In this document: positions 7,792 through 15,930 of the stretch, piece by piece
Numbering within the stretch: the stretch's first letter is position 1
How the letters are laid out: every line of letters starts with the position of its first letter
From: Actinobacillus sp.
GTDB lineage: Bacteria > Pseudomonadota > Gammaproteobacteria > Enterobacterales > Pasteurellaceae
DNA: 25,547 bases
NCBI GenBank assembly: GCA_020026075.1
Contig: JAHHQZ010000025.1
Span: forward strand, 1-25,547
Direction of reading: 5' to 3'
The notes under the pieces: generated by a model
The model's input: the letters and a program-made list of their open reading frames with translations, nothing else
Database searches by the model: none
What the model was told of the DNA's origin: nothing
Made by a program: the position numbers and the translations under genes

Positions 7792-7807
7792 AACCAGCTA
7801 ACTGGTT
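7792..7807. promoter_or_regulatory. Inverted repeat upstream of the DUF1561 gene
   Basis: AACCAG-CTAA-CTGGTT is a perfect 6+4+6 palindrome about 90 bases before the chosen start of the DUF1561 gene. It is operator-like, but no regulator can be named. Confidence 0.35.
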
Positions 7808-7896
7808 TGACCACCAAAACCGCATTATTTTATTGCCTAAAAAATAACTTTACCGTAAATTTCGCTTCCCTATTTTTACCATCGAGTTTACGCATT

Positions 7897-9831
7897 ATGT
7901 CTTTTAATCAATTTAAATGTTCAATCGCATCAGCCTTATTGCTATCACCTGTAGCAATAGCAGACAGCGCCATTTCACAGGTACCCGCAGATCTACCAAA
8001 AGATAAAGTCCTTGGCGTGATTATGGGCCCAAACAGTGAAACCCTTTGCTATCATCCCGTTTTCACAAAAGGCGAAGGCTATATTTATTTACAAGACTGT
8101 TCAAGCAGCACACCCAAAGCACGCTATGATGTTTTCGGTCGCATAAGTTTTACCGTCAACGGTAATGCCCTTTGCATAACTGCACCTTCCAGCGTTACTG
8201 GCATTGATGGCACGGCACACGAAACGTGGGACTATTTAACATTACGTCCTTGCGCACTCAATGATGAAAACCAGAAATTCCGTATTGTGGATCGTGGGAT
8301 TTACACTAACCAAGGAAATTATCGTGTTAAAAACTTTAACTATTACGCCTACATTTCAAAAAATCCTGATCACAAACAGAATCACCACCTACAAAAACGA
8401 ATGACGGAATGGGCAAATACCAAAGCTCAGCCCGCCACGCTAACCATTAAAACGCCCATCGGCTGGGAATACCGAGATCAAGCCCAGTGGGCGGTATATT
8501 ACCTACAAAATAACAAATCAGCCCCTGATGAGATCACCGAGCTTTACTACAATCCAGCCAACGGTCACATCGCCCAATACTACCCAGCAAGCGGCGAGCT
8601 TTACTGCTTAACCACCAAGCACCAAAAAGGACAAGAATGGAACTGGGCAACGTGGGAACACTGCACCGATGACGTGCCACAGACAATGCAAGATAGCGAC
8701 AAAAAGCACTACTGGGAATTTTTCGCCTTAAACGACAACCAAGGCTATTTACGTGATTATTGGGATAATTTCCTACGAGTATCCGCCTATGGTGCCAACT
8801 GGGGCGTACCGTACACTCAAACAGCGGCGGCTATTCGCAAAGATACCTACAAAAATCAAAAAGACTATTTCCTTTTCGCCAAGGACATCGGCAACTGGAA
8901 CCGTTTCGTCAACGCCAATTACAGTGATGAACTCACTCAATGCCCCGCTGGACAAAGCGACGTTGCCAAAAAACGTGTAAAACGTGATGTTTCGCCTTAC
9001 TTTTCACTCACCGATCCAAATTGGACACAGCGACTATGGGAAATTGCACGCTCAGGCAGCCATAACCCAGAAGAAGGCATTGGCGTATGCGGCACCTGCT
9101 TACTGCATACTTTCCAAATGGCATTAGAAATGATGAACGACTTCGAGCCACGCCGTGACGGAACAGGCTACTTATTCAATACTGCGGCTTACACCGATCC
9201 ATTCATTTCATTCCGCCAACGCTACCCTGGCTTAGCTGCCGTTTTACAAGCGATGGGTGACTTTGAAGAAAACACCCTACGTGAACCAGAACAAATGCAA
9301 ACTGCCATCGGTCACAGTGCCTACGGAATGGCTGCGGCATTCCTGCCAAACTATATATTATCTGGCACCAATATGATGAACGCCGCCCAAATGCGAAACG
9401 GCATAGACCAAGTGCTACATTCTCCCGTGGGATCTATTTGGATTAACTTCATCTACACCAGAAATGCCGACGGTACTGGGGATCTCGGCGGACACGCCCA
9501 GCCTGTCCTCCGCACAGAAAATGGCCTCGTGTATCTCACCACCAACGCGCCGGATATTCAATTAGACGAATTTAGACGACGTTTAAATCGTCCTTTAAAC
9601 AGCGTTCAACAGGTGGAAAATTACTTAACCGACAACGGTCGCTACCGTGTAGAATTTACCCAATTCATCCGTGTAGAACGCCGTTACTTTAACCCGTTGG
9701 TACTCACGTTTTCACAAAACAACTGTACCGGCGAAGGCAATGGCCGCCACGGTAACCGTCAATATCCACGTACCAGTGCCGTCAACCAATGCGCTACTGC
9801 CACAGGTCGATGCGGACTACAATCACAATAA
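7897..9831 (+). CDS. Secreted DUF1561-family protein, putative AB-type toxin
   Basis: A 644-residue exported protein that I recognise as DUF1561 (Pfam PF07598), the family of the Leptospira virulence-modifying proteins. I start at the ATG at 7897, giving a signal peptide ending SPVAIA|DS near residue 22; the longer frame from a TTG at 7807 would bury it. Two ricin-B-like regions follow (~33-205 and ~208-350), with disulfide-type spacing C51-C68, C93-C119 and C237-C256. A basic site RVKR is at 360-363, then a second module with CGTC (398-401), the block TDPFISFRQRYP, GGHAQPVLRT (His533) and TTN (Asn550). The order Cys-His-Asn suggests a papain-like fold; that is inference. The tail is Cys-rich. 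Palindromic repeats flank the gene on both sides. Confidence 0.72.
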   Translation: MSFNQFKCSIASALLLSPVAIADSAISQVPADLPKDKVLGVIMGPNSETLCYHPVFTKGEGYIYLQDCSSSTPKARYDVFGRISFTVNGNALCITAPSSVTGIDGTAHETWDYLTLRPCALNDENQKFRIVDRGIYTNQGNYRVKNFNYYAYISKNPDHKQNHHLQKRMTEWANTKAQPATLTIKTPIGWEYRDQAQWAVYYLQNNKSAPDEITELYYNPANGHIAQYYPASGELYCLTTKHQKGQEWNWATWEHCTDDVPQTMQDSDKKHYWEFFALNDNQGYLRDYWDNFLRVSAYGANWGVPYTQTAAAIRKDTYKNQKDYFLFAKDIGNWNRFVNANYSDELTQCPAGQSDVAKKRVKRDVSPYFSLTDPNWTQRLWEIARSGSHNPEEGIGVCGTCLLHTFQMALEMMNDFEPRRDGTGYLFNTAAYTDPFISFRQRYPGLAAVLQAMGDFEENTLREPEQMQTAIGHSAYGMAAAFLPNYILSGTNMMNAAQMRNGIDQVLHSPVGSIWINFIYTRNADGTGDLGGHAQPVLRTENGLVYLTTNAPDIQLDEFRRRLNRPLNSVQQVENYLTDNGRYRVEFTQFIRVERRYFNPLVLTFSQNNCTGEGNGRHGNRQYPRTSAVNQCATATGRCGLQSQ

Positions 9832-9844
9832 ACCACACAACACA

Positions 9845-9886
9845 AGGCCGGAATATTTACCAAAATTTCAACCAATATTCCGGCCT
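9845..9886. repeat. Palindromic repeat family copy
   Basis: AGGCCGGAATATT and AATATTCCGGCCT arms flank a core of about 16 bases (TACCAAAATTTCAACC). It follows the DUF1561 gene stop by 13 bases and likely terminates it. Confidence 0.85.
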
Positions 9887-10115
9887 GCTTATTTTGGTTT
9901 TGTGAGTGTGATCGCAAAATTATGTTTGACTAGGCTAAGGCAAGGCTTTCTCTATTAGAAAACTTTTCACTATCGCAGGTAACATAGTTTACAAGGGGGT
10001 TATTGATTGCGTTTTTACGACTAAAAATAATGACTTTCACCGAAGACGAAACAACCGCAACACAAGCGATTAAGATAAAAACCATTGTGCGATCATCATC
10101 GCAAAACCAAATAAA

Positions 10116-10159
10116 AAGGCTGGAATTTTTGACAAAATTTTATCAAATATTCCAGCCTT
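10116..10159. repeat. Palindromic repeat family copy / terminator
   Basis: AAGGCTGGAAT and ATTCCAGCCTT arms surround the core TTTTGACAAAATTTTATCAAAT; CATTTTTTT follows on the plus strand. It lies 22 bases beyond the gloC stop, between converging genes, as expected for a bidirectional terminator. Confidence 0.85.
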
Positions 10160-10181
10160 CATTTTTTTCAGTGATCGGCAA

Positions 10182-10826
10182 TTAGCTTAGAAAAGGGTTG
10201 TGCATTTTTTCTTTGCCAATGGTCGTTGGTTGACCGTGACCTGCGATGATGATCATCTCATCGCCGAGCGGATATAATTTTTCACGAATGCTTTTAAGTA
10301 ACGTGGCGTGATCCCCCTGTGGAAAATCCGTGCGCCCGATACTGCCCTGAAACAAAACATCCCCTGTAAACGCAACTTTATGTTGACGATCAATAAAGCC
10401 AATATGACCTGGTGTATGACCTGGTAGATGTAGCACTTCTAAACGCAATGCTCCAATTTCTAAAATTTCGCCATCCGTATCTAACCAACGATCGGGGGTA
10501 AAGGTTTCAACCGTAGGTAAACGGAATTGTTGCGCCTGCATCGGTAAATTTTCAAACCAAAACGCATCGCCGTGAGCAGAGCCCAGTACTGGAACCTTAT
10601 AGTGGGCTTTCAGCTTTTGCGCAGCTCCCACGTGATCCAAATGTCCGTGCGTGAGCAAAATAGCTTGTACATTTAGCCCTAGTTCATCGGCTCGCTGAAT
10701 GATTTTTTCTGCATCACCACCTGGGTCAATGATGGCTGCATTTTTATCTTCGTCCCAAAGCAAACTACAATTTTGCTGAAAGGCCGTTACAGGCAGTAAT
10801 TCCACATTAATGTGCTGTTCTGACAT
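10182..10826 (-). CDS. gloC: Type II glyoxalase, YcbL/GloC-like metallo-hydrolase
   Basis: A 214-residue metallo-beta-lactamase-fold hydrolase. The metal motif is THGHLDH (His60, His62, Asp64, His65), with further ligands in HLPGHTPGHIGF, FTGDVLF and the C-terminal AGHGQPT. E. coli YcbL (GloC) hydrolyses S-lactoylglutathione in the methylglyoxal detoxification pathway; its length (~215 residues) matches this protein, whereas GloB is longer with a C-terminal helical domain. The start codon lies directly after the prc stop (no gap), so it is translationally linked to prc at the end of the proQ-prc-gloC group. Confidence 0.85.
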   Translation of the reverse strand: MSEQHINVELLPVTAFQQNCSLLWDEDKNAAIIDPGGDAEKIIQRADELGLNVQAILLTHGHLDHVGAAQKLKAHYKVPVLGSAHGDAFWFENLPMQAQQFRLPTVETFTPDRWLDTDGEILEIGALRLEVLHLPGHTPGHIGFIDRQHKVAFTGDVLFQGSIGRTDFPQGDHATLLKSIREKLYPLGDEMIIIAGHGQPTTIGKEKMHNPFLS

Positions 10827-12860
10827 TTAATCGTCCTTCTTTGCTTGTCTTTGCAGCATTTTGGCATAATCTGCTGCGATAAATTCTGCCTCTCTTAAGT
10901 AGAAATCAGGGGCTTCGTAGTCTTTTGGCAAATCGTCTAGTTTCTTCAATGGCGATTTACCTTCTTTTTTAAAGCGTTGGTTTAAATGCACCAAATAAGC
11001 AGCATCGTCTTTGTCGTATTCAGCTTTGCGTTCAGCAAAATTAAGCGACAGCGTTTTCTTAGCATCTTCTTGTTTATCTTCGGCTAACTTTTTATTGAGA
11101 TAAACGAACTCAAAATTTTTCGCCATTCTGGCTTTATGTTTCGCATCAAGCTTAGCAATGTACGGCATCAGAGCAGGATTCGGCACATAAAATGCAGGGG
11201 ATATTTGATCCCAAGGCAATGCGTTATCTTCGCTTTCTTCGCCATTTTCTTTGGCATCAATAGTTTCAGGGAATGCAATATTCGGCTGCACCCCTTTTAA
11301 CTGCGTGCTGCCGCCATTGATTCGATAAAATTTCTGAATCGTATACTGGGCGCTGCCTAGCTCTTTTGGTTTGCTATCGGCAATGCTGTCAAGCGGTACA
11401 TTTTGCTGAACTGTACCTTTACCAAAGCTATTCTGCCCTAGAATCAACGCTCGGTGATAATCCTGCATTGCAGCGGCAAAAATTTCAGAGGCTGAGGCAC
11501 TGTAACGGTTAATCATTACCACCAGTGGCCCTGCGTATACGATGCGATGATCAGGATCATCGTACTCACGCACACGGTGATAAGCATCACGCACCTGCAC
11601 CACGGGGCCATCGGTGATGAACAAGCCACTTAGCTCAATCACTTCTTTTAGTAAACCACCGCCGTTGTTGCGCAGATCAATCACCAACGCATCAATTTTC
11701 TTCTCTTTGGCCTCGGCTAAAAATTTACGAACGTCTTTGCTAATTCCGATGTAAAAACTTGGAATTTCAATTACGCCAATATTTTCGCCATCGACCTTGC
11801 TGAAAGATAATTTAGCCTCTTGATCCTCTAAACGAATCGTATCACGCACCAATGTGACAATTTTGGATTTCCCGCCTTTTTCAGGCTCAATTTCCAAATA
11901 GACTTTCGTCCCTTTTTTACCTTTGATTTTGTCAATGGCGTCATCCATTCGCCAGCCGACAATATCTTCAATTTTATTCCGACTCTGCCCCACGCCAATG
12001 ATTTTATCCCCAGCTTTCAGTTGCTTACTGCGTGCAGCAGGAGCACCTTTAACAAGCGATTTAATCACAAGCGTGTCGTCATCCATTTGCAAGGTAGCAC
12101 CAATGCCTTCAAGAGATAAATCTAAACTTTCACGGAAACGTTTTTGACTACGTGGTGAAAAGTAAGAAGTATGTGGATCAATTTCACGAGCGTAGGCATT
12201 CAAGTAAAGCTGAGTAATATCATCTGCATTGGTTTGGGTTAAATAACGAATGGCTAAGTTATAACGCTTAGCCAGTTTCTTTTTAATTTCTTTCCAAGTT
12301 TTACCTTTAAGCTTTTGGCTAATTTCATCATTTTTAACTCGCGCTAGCCATAAGGCATCCGCTGCTTTTTGATTCACGGGCCACGCCGACTCGCTACGAT
12401 CTTTTTCAATCGTATCTTTACCCGTTAGATCCAACGGTTTATCTAGCAACGACAGGGCATAAGCATAGCGGTCATAGCGACGCTTGGCGTAGAGCTGATA
12501 AATATCAAAAGCCGCATTGGTAAATCCTGCTTTCAACTGTTCATCAAAAACATCGCCGTATTTTTGTTCGATAGCCGTAATATCGCTTTGTAAAAAAGTA
12601 TTACGTCTTGGATCCAACTCATCCAAATAGCGACGTAGTACTTTCATCGAAAAGGCATCATCAAGCACCACTTTGCGATAATGATTATGCTGAAAACGTT
12701 GCGTTGTACGAAACGTCGCCAGTTGATTATCTTCTGTCGCCTTGGGCATCACGATCTTATCTGCTGAAATCGTTGGCGTAAGGGCTTGGGCAGGCGATAC
12801 AATAACGCCAGCAGCAACACAGGTTAAAAATAATGCTGAGTAAAGCTTAGAAAATTTCAT
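10827..12860 (-). CDS. prc: Tail-specific periplasmic protease Prc (Tsp)
   Basis: A 677-residue periplasmic serine protease that degrades proteins with nonpolar C-termini and processes cell-wall-related lipoproteins and hydrolases. A Sec signal peptide ends SPAQA near residue 26. A helical N-terminal domain is followed by a PDZ domain (~245-325, SLEGIGATLQ ... AGDKIIGVG) and an S41 catalytic domain. There the Ser lies in NRYSASASE (~454-458) and the Lys in SFGKGTVQ (Lys481); VIDLRNNGGGLL marks the oxyanion region. The C-terminal part is lysine-rich and helical as in E. coli Prc. It lies 11 bases after proQ, the same neighbour as in enterics. Confidence 0.95.
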   Translation of the reverse strand: MKFSKLYSALFLTCVAAGVIVSPAQALTPTISADKIVMPKATEDNQLATFRTTQRFQHNHYRKVVLDDAFSMKVLRRYLDELDPRRNTFLQSDITAIEQKYGDVFDEQLKAGFTNAAFDIYQLYAKRRYDRYAYALSLLDKPLDLTGKDTIEKDRSESAWPVNQKAADALWLARVKNDEISQKLKGKTWKEIKKKLAKRYNLAIRYLTQTNADDITQLYLNAYAREIDPHTSYFSPRSQKRFRESLDLSLEGIGATLQMDDDTLVIKSLVKGAPAARSKQLKAGDKIIGVGQSRNKIEDIVGWRMDDAIDKIKGKKGTKVYLEIEPEKGGKSKIVTLVRDTIRLEDQEAKLSFSKVDGENIGVIEIPSFYIGISKDVRKFLAEAKEKKIDALVIDLRNNGGGLLKEVIELSGLFITDGPVVQVRDAYHRVREYDDPDHRIVYAGPLVVMINRYSASASEIFAAAMQDYHRALILGQNSFGKGTVQQNVPLDSIADSKPKELGSAQYTIQKFYRINGGSTQLKGVQPNIAFPETIDAKENGEESEDNALPWDQISPAFYVPNPALMPYIAKLDAKHKARMAKNFEFVYLNKKLAEDKQEDAKKTLSLNFAERKAEYDKDDAAYLVHLNQRFKKEGKSPLKKLDDLPKDYEAPDFYLREAEFIAADYAKMLQRQAKKDD

Positions 12861-12871
12861 CTCAAAGAAAA

Positions 12872-13540
12872 TTAACCAAAAATACGATTTGCAGGAACGG
12901 TCAAGGTTAAACCGTTTTGTAATTGAACACGTATGCCATCTTTTTCAACATCCAACACCGTAGCACGGTTAAATGATTCGCCTACTTGCACAAAAACATT
13001 CAAATCTTTACGCAGTTGACTAACTTCAATCAGTTGATGTTTCGTTTGTGGTTTACGTTGTGGGCGGCGAGGATTAGTAGGCTTGCTTTGACGGGCTTTT
13101 TTCGATTTTGCCTTAGCCTTGGCATCCTCAGCACGCTTAAGTGCGACTTTCGCTTTGCCTTCTGCTAAACGTTCTTGGGCGTAAGCAATATGTTCAGCTT
13201 CCACAGGTGCTACGTTTTCACCTTGTAAATCAATGCGATACGCACCTTCACGGAAACCGTGTAAATAGCGCCAATTTGAAGTATAAGCACGCAATGCACG
13301 GCGTAATTGCGTACGGCTTAATGTTTGATTATCAGCCAATGCCACAGTCAAATCATCAAAAATATCTAGTTTGAGCGGCTTAGCCTCACCTTGTAAGGTA
13401 AAGCAGTTTGGAAAGGTTTCAGCCAGAAAAGCTAAAATGTCGGTTAGGTTGGTTAAATGTTCCGTTTCAGCGACTGTTGGTTCAGTACTTTCAACAGCAT
13501 CAGTCGTTTCAACGGTTTCAATAAGGGTTGATTCGGTCAT
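12872..13540 (-). CDS. proQ: RNA chaperone ProQ
   Basis: A 222-residue ProQ/FinO-family RNA chaperone that binds structured small RNAs and mRNA 3' ends. An acidic N-terminal extension (~25 residues) precedes the FinO-like domain (~30-140), with ILAFLAETFPNCF, LRRALRAYTSNWRYL and GAYRIDLQG. A Lys/Arg-rich linker (KKARQSKPTNPRRP) and a small Tudor-like C-terminal domain follow (DLNVFVQVGESFNRATV ... VPANRIFG). AGGAAT lies upstream of the ATG. It heads the group with prc and gloC, with a candidate promoter at 13604-13631. The long acidic extension before the FinO domain is longer than in E. coli. Confidence 0.93.
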   Translation of the reverse strand: MTESTLIETVETTDAVESTEPTVAETEHLTNLTDILAFLAETFPNCFTLQGEAKPLKLDIFDDLTVALADNQTLSRTQLRRALRAYTSNWRYLHGFREGAYRIDLQGENVAPVEAEHIAYAQERLAEGKAKVALKRAEDAKAKAKSKKARQSKPTNPRRPQRKPQTKHQLIEVSQLRKDLNVFVQVGESFNRATVLDVEKDGIRVQLQNGLTLTVPANRIFG

Positions 13541-13603
13541 AGGGATTCCTATCAGTGTTTACATACAAGCCTAAGCTAATGCATTAGACCAAAAATTCTC
13601 GCC

Positions 13604-13631
13604 ATTCTAACAGCAAGTAAAGGCAATGCAA
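13604..13631 (-). promoter_or_regulatory. Candidate proQ promoter
   Basis: On the minus strand TTGCAT (13631-13626) and TAGAAT (13609-13604) are 16 bases apart. The expected 5' untranslated region of about 55 bases includes the palindrome CTAATGCATTAG near 13574-13587. The -10 is good and the -35 poor. Confidence 0.35.
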
Positions 13632-13697
13632 CTAGTCTTAGTTAATTTGTCTGGGTGATCTTTAAAATAATTTCCGTGCATTTATGAAAATAAACTT

Positions 13698-13712
13698 AGG
13701 CTGGAATATTTC
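13698..13712. repeat. Half copy of the palindromic repeat family
   Basis: Only the left arm AGGCTGGAATATTTC is present; the right arm is missing. It lies after the stop of the 38-residue gene. Confidence 0.5.
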
Positions 13713-13728
13713 CATAAAAAATGAAAAT

Positions 13729-13845
13729 TTAGTGCGGAACAATGGGCGTGTAATGGCAAGAGCGGTAAACAAATGCGCCGATTAACACGCAAAGTAAGAA
13801 AATCAATTGGAAGAGGCGTTTTTTAGTCAGTAATTCAGCAGGCAT
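13729..13845 (-). CDS. 38-residue single-span membrane protein
   Basis: A short gene between proQ and fnr encoding 38 residues. It begins MPAELLTKKR, then has one hydrophobic helix (LFQLIFLLCVLIGAFVY, ~11-27) and a short tail with RSCHYTPIVPH. Basic residues before the helix and a small C-terminal tail suggest the C-terminus faces the periplasm. AAGGA lies seven bases before the ATG, which strongly supports translation. I do not recognise the family. The Cys-His pair after the helix (Cys30, His31) could bind a metal or form a disulfide, which is only a guess. It is transcribed away from fnr and towards proQ, so it may be monocistronic. Confidence 0.6.
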   Translation of the reverse strand: MPAELLTKKRLFQLIFLLCVLIGAFVYRSCHYTPIVPH

Positions 13846-13969
13846 AATTTTCCTTAAATTAAAAGAGTAGCGAAGTTGCCAGCGTAGTTTAACGGTTTTT
13901 ATTGGAATATTTAACCCTTGTTTAACAACTTTTGCCGTAATTCTAAAAACAAACAGATTAAGAGAAGAA

Positions 13970-14019
13970 TTTACTCTTTTTAATTAATTTTTATAATGCT
14001 ATTATTTGAGTTAGATCAA
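13970..14019 (+). promoter_or_regulatory. fnr promoter with overlapping FNR box
   Basis: A perfect -10 TATAAT (13992-13997) lies 16 bases after TTTACT (13970-13975). The predicted transcription start is near 14004-14005. TTGAG-TTAG-ATCAA at 14006-14019 matches the FNR consensus TTGAT-N4-ATCAA at nine of ten positions and lies at about +8. FNR bound there should block transcription. Confidence 0.65.
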
Positions 14020-14043
14020 TTTTGTTCGTCGCTAGGACTATTT

Positions 14044-14802
14044 ATGCAGCCTGAACCACCCAAAATTCTTTCTCGTAGCAGCCAATGCGCTATTCATTGT
14101 CAAGCTTGTAGTATCAGCCAACTTTGCATCCCCGACACACTCAGTGAATTTGAGCTAAAACAATTAGATAACATCATCGAGCGTCGCAAACCGTTACAAA
14201 AAAACCGTACGCTATTTAAAGCAGGCGATCCACTAACCTCTCTCTATGCTATCCGATCTGGCACACTGAAATCCTATACCCTAAATGAAGTAGGCGATGA
14301 ACAAATTACCGCCTTTCATTTGCCTGGTGATCTTGTAGGCTTTGACGGCATTGCCACAGGCATTCACCCAAGTTTTGCCCAAGCATTGGAAACGGCAATG
14401 GTTTGCGAAATTCCCTTTGAGATTTTAGATGAACTCACTGGCCGCTTTCCTGCCCTACGCCGCAAGGTGCTGTGCTTAATGAGCGATGAAATTCAAAGCA
14501 ATCAAAATATGATCTTGCTACTGTCAAAAATGAGCGCCGAAGCCCGTCTTGCCACGTTCTTACACACCCTTTCTCAACGCTACGCCGTGCGTGGTTTTTC
14601 TTCACGAGAATTTCGTTTAACGATGACACGTAGCGACATTGGCAACTATTTGGGGCTAACTGTAGAAACCATTAGCCGCCTTTTAGGGCGTTTTCAAAAG
14701 ATGGGTATTTTAGAAGTGCAAGGAAAATACATTGCTATCAATGACTTACGCCATCTCGCCATTCTCGCTGGCAGTTCACACTGCCACAATAATTGCGATT
14801 AA
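14044..14802 (+). CDS. fnr: Fumarate/nitrate reduction regulator FNR
   Basis: A 252-residue CRP/FNR-family oxygen sensor. The [4Fe-4S] ligands are Cys19, Cys22 and Cys28 in CAIHCQACSISQLC, plus Cys121 in MVCEIPF, at the same spacing as E. coli FNR. A cyclic-nucleotide-like beta domain, a dimer helix (MILLLSKMSAEARLATFLH) and a helix-turn-helix (GLTVETISRLLGRF) follow. The recognition helix keeps the E-x-x-S-R residues that read TTGAT. I start at 14044, with AGGAC upstream. An in-frame ATG at 13996 lies inside the promoter -10 and upstream of the likely transcription start, so it cannot be used. uspE follows, as in enterics. Confidence 0.96.
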   Translation: MQPEPPKILSRSSQCAIHCQACSISQLCIPDTLSEFELKQLDNIIERRKPLQKNRTLFKAGDPLTSLYAIRSGTLKSYTLNEVGDEQITAFHLPGDLVGFDGIATGIHPSFAQALETAMVCEIPFEILDELTGRFPALRRKVLCLMSDEIQSNQNMILLLSKMSAEARLATFLHTLSQRYAVRGFSSREFRLTMTRSDIGNYLGLTVETISRLLGRFQKMGILEVQGKYIAINDLRHLAILAGSSHCHNNCD

Positions 14803-14808
14803 ATCCGT

Positions 14809-14844
14809 AGGCCGGAATTTTTCATAAAATTTTGTAAAAAATCC
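14809..14844. repeat. Degenerate palindromic repeat family copy
   Basis: The left arm AGGCCGGAATTTTTC and core ATAAAATTTTGT are kept, but the right arm decays after AAAAAATCC. It lies in the fnr-uspE gap. Confidence 0.6.
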
Positions 14845-14848
14845 TATA

Positions 14849-14885
14849 AACGTGGGGAAGATCACATTTTTCTGCCACGTTTTTT
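14849..14885 (+). terminator. fnr intrinsic terminator
   Basis: AACGTGG (14849-14855) pairs with CCACGTT (14875-14881), followed by a T-run. The loop of 19 bases is long. Confidence 0.6.
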
Positions 14886-14933
14886 GTTATTCTAAGTCTC
14901 CCAATTCTACAAAGGCCTACAAAGGAGATCGTT

Positions 14934-15869
14934 ATGTTATTCAAAAAAATTCTTGTTGTGTTGGATCCGCACAAAGAAAAACAGTTTGCATTGGAACGTG
15001 CTATCCAGCTCGTCAAAGAGCAAAAAGATGAGCTGAAAACACCTGTGAAAATCACACTGTTTATGGCAGTGTACGATGTTGCTTACGAGATGTCCGAATT
15101 GCTATCCGCCGATCAAGGCAATGCGATGAAACAACATATTATTAGCCACAGCCGCCAAGATTTAACCTCACTACTTCGCCAATATGACACGCCAAATGTA
15201 GAGTTTGACACTATTGTCGTGTGGAATAACAACGAATCCGATGCCATTACGGAAGTCGTGCAAATTGAGAATTTCGATCTCGTGGTGAAAAACACCCAAG
15301 CGAAAGATGAAGGGCTGGCAGCACTTATTTTTACGCCGCAAGATTGGCAATTACTACGCAAATGCCCAGCACCAATTATGATGGTGCGTAATGATGAATG
15401 GCAGCACAAACGCCGTATTCTCATTGCGGTAAACACGGGAGAAAATGATGATGCCCACGAAAGCTTTAACCACGAGCTAGTGAAATTAGGAATGGAAATG
15501 GCTGCAAATTTAAATCGTGGTAACGTGCATTTGGTTACCGCCTATCCGCCTTCGGCAGTGAATTTAAAAATCGATATGCCTGAATTTAATACGCCTGCTA
15601 GCGAACACCAAGAGTGCCTATTGCACACCCAAAATATGCAAAAATTAGCGGAATATTTCGGCATAGCCCAAGACCATACACACATTGTGGAAGGTTTCCC
15701 AGAAGAAGTCATTCCAGCGGTTGCCAAAGTGATTGATGCAGAATTAGTTGTACTCGGCACCGTAGGGCGACGAGGTTTAGCAGCGGCATTTCTGGGTAAC
15801 ACCGCAGAACACGTGGTTAGCCGCCTGCACTGCAATTTGCTAGCCATTAAACCAAGCCAAGCATTGTAA
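14934..15869 (+). CDS. uspE: Universal stress protein E
   Basis: A 311-residue tandem-domain universal stress protein. The first Usp domain starts FKKILVVLDPHKEK and runs to about residue 150; the second starts KRRILIAVNTGEND (~160) and ends with VVLGTVGRRGLAAAFLGN and the final strand LLAIKP. The glycine-rich element of the second domain fits the UspE group. UspE in E. coli affects motility, adhesion and DNA-damage resistance; the fnr-uspE neighbourhood is shared with enterics. AAGGAG lies seven bases before the ATG. An independent promoter is likely because a terminator separates it from fnr. Confidence 0.92.
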   Translation: MLFKKILVVLDPHKEKQFALERAIQLVKEQKDELKTPVKITLFMAVYDVAYEMSELLSADQGNAMKQHIISHSRQDLTSLLRQYDTPNVEFDTIVVWNNNESDAITEVVQIENFDLVVKNTQAKDEGLAALIFTPQDWQLLRKCPAPIMMVRNDEWQHKRRILIAVNTGENDDAHESFNHELVKLGMEMAANLNRGNVHLVTAYPPSAVNLKIDMPEFNTPASEHQECLLHTQNMQKLAEYFGIAQDHTHIVEGFPEEVIPAVAKVIDAELVVLGTVGRRGLAAAFLGNTAEHVVSRLHCNLLAIKPSQAL

Positions 15870-15893
15870 TCGCCCAGCATTTCAGTAAAAACA

Positions 15894-15921
15894 AACCCCA
15901 AAGGTTAATGCCTTTGGGGTT
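15894..15921 (+). terminator. uspE intrinsic terminator
   Basis: AACCCCAAAGG-TTAATG-CCTTTGGGGTT gives an 11-base-pair perfect stem. The T-run after it is short (CTTTA), and the hairpin would serve either strand. Confidence 0.75.
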
Positions 15922-15930
15922 CTTTATGTC

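Larger units (their letters stand above)
9832..10181. other. 350-base intergenic region between convergent genes
   Basis: It contains two palindromic repeat copies (9845-9886 and 10116-10159) and a short hairpin TGCGAT-CATC-ATCGCA at 10088-10103. Between them (about 9890-10085) I see no gene, RNA or clear promoter. A 60-codon reading frame at 10003-10185 runs through the second palindrome and is not credible as a gene. Confidence 0.6.

Noticed and set aside
7807..7896. Upstream TTG start for the DUF1561 protein
   Set aside because: The 30 extra residues displace the signal peptide from the N-terminus and the region contains an operator-like palindrome.
9740..9958. 72-codon frame over the DUF1561 gene end
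   Set aside because: It overlaps the real gene in another frame and crosses a palindromic repeat.
10003..10185. 60-codon plus-strand frame between the DUF1561 gene and gloC
   Set aside because: It runs through a palindromic repeat, lacks a ribosome-binding site and ends over the gloC stop; base content does not look coding.
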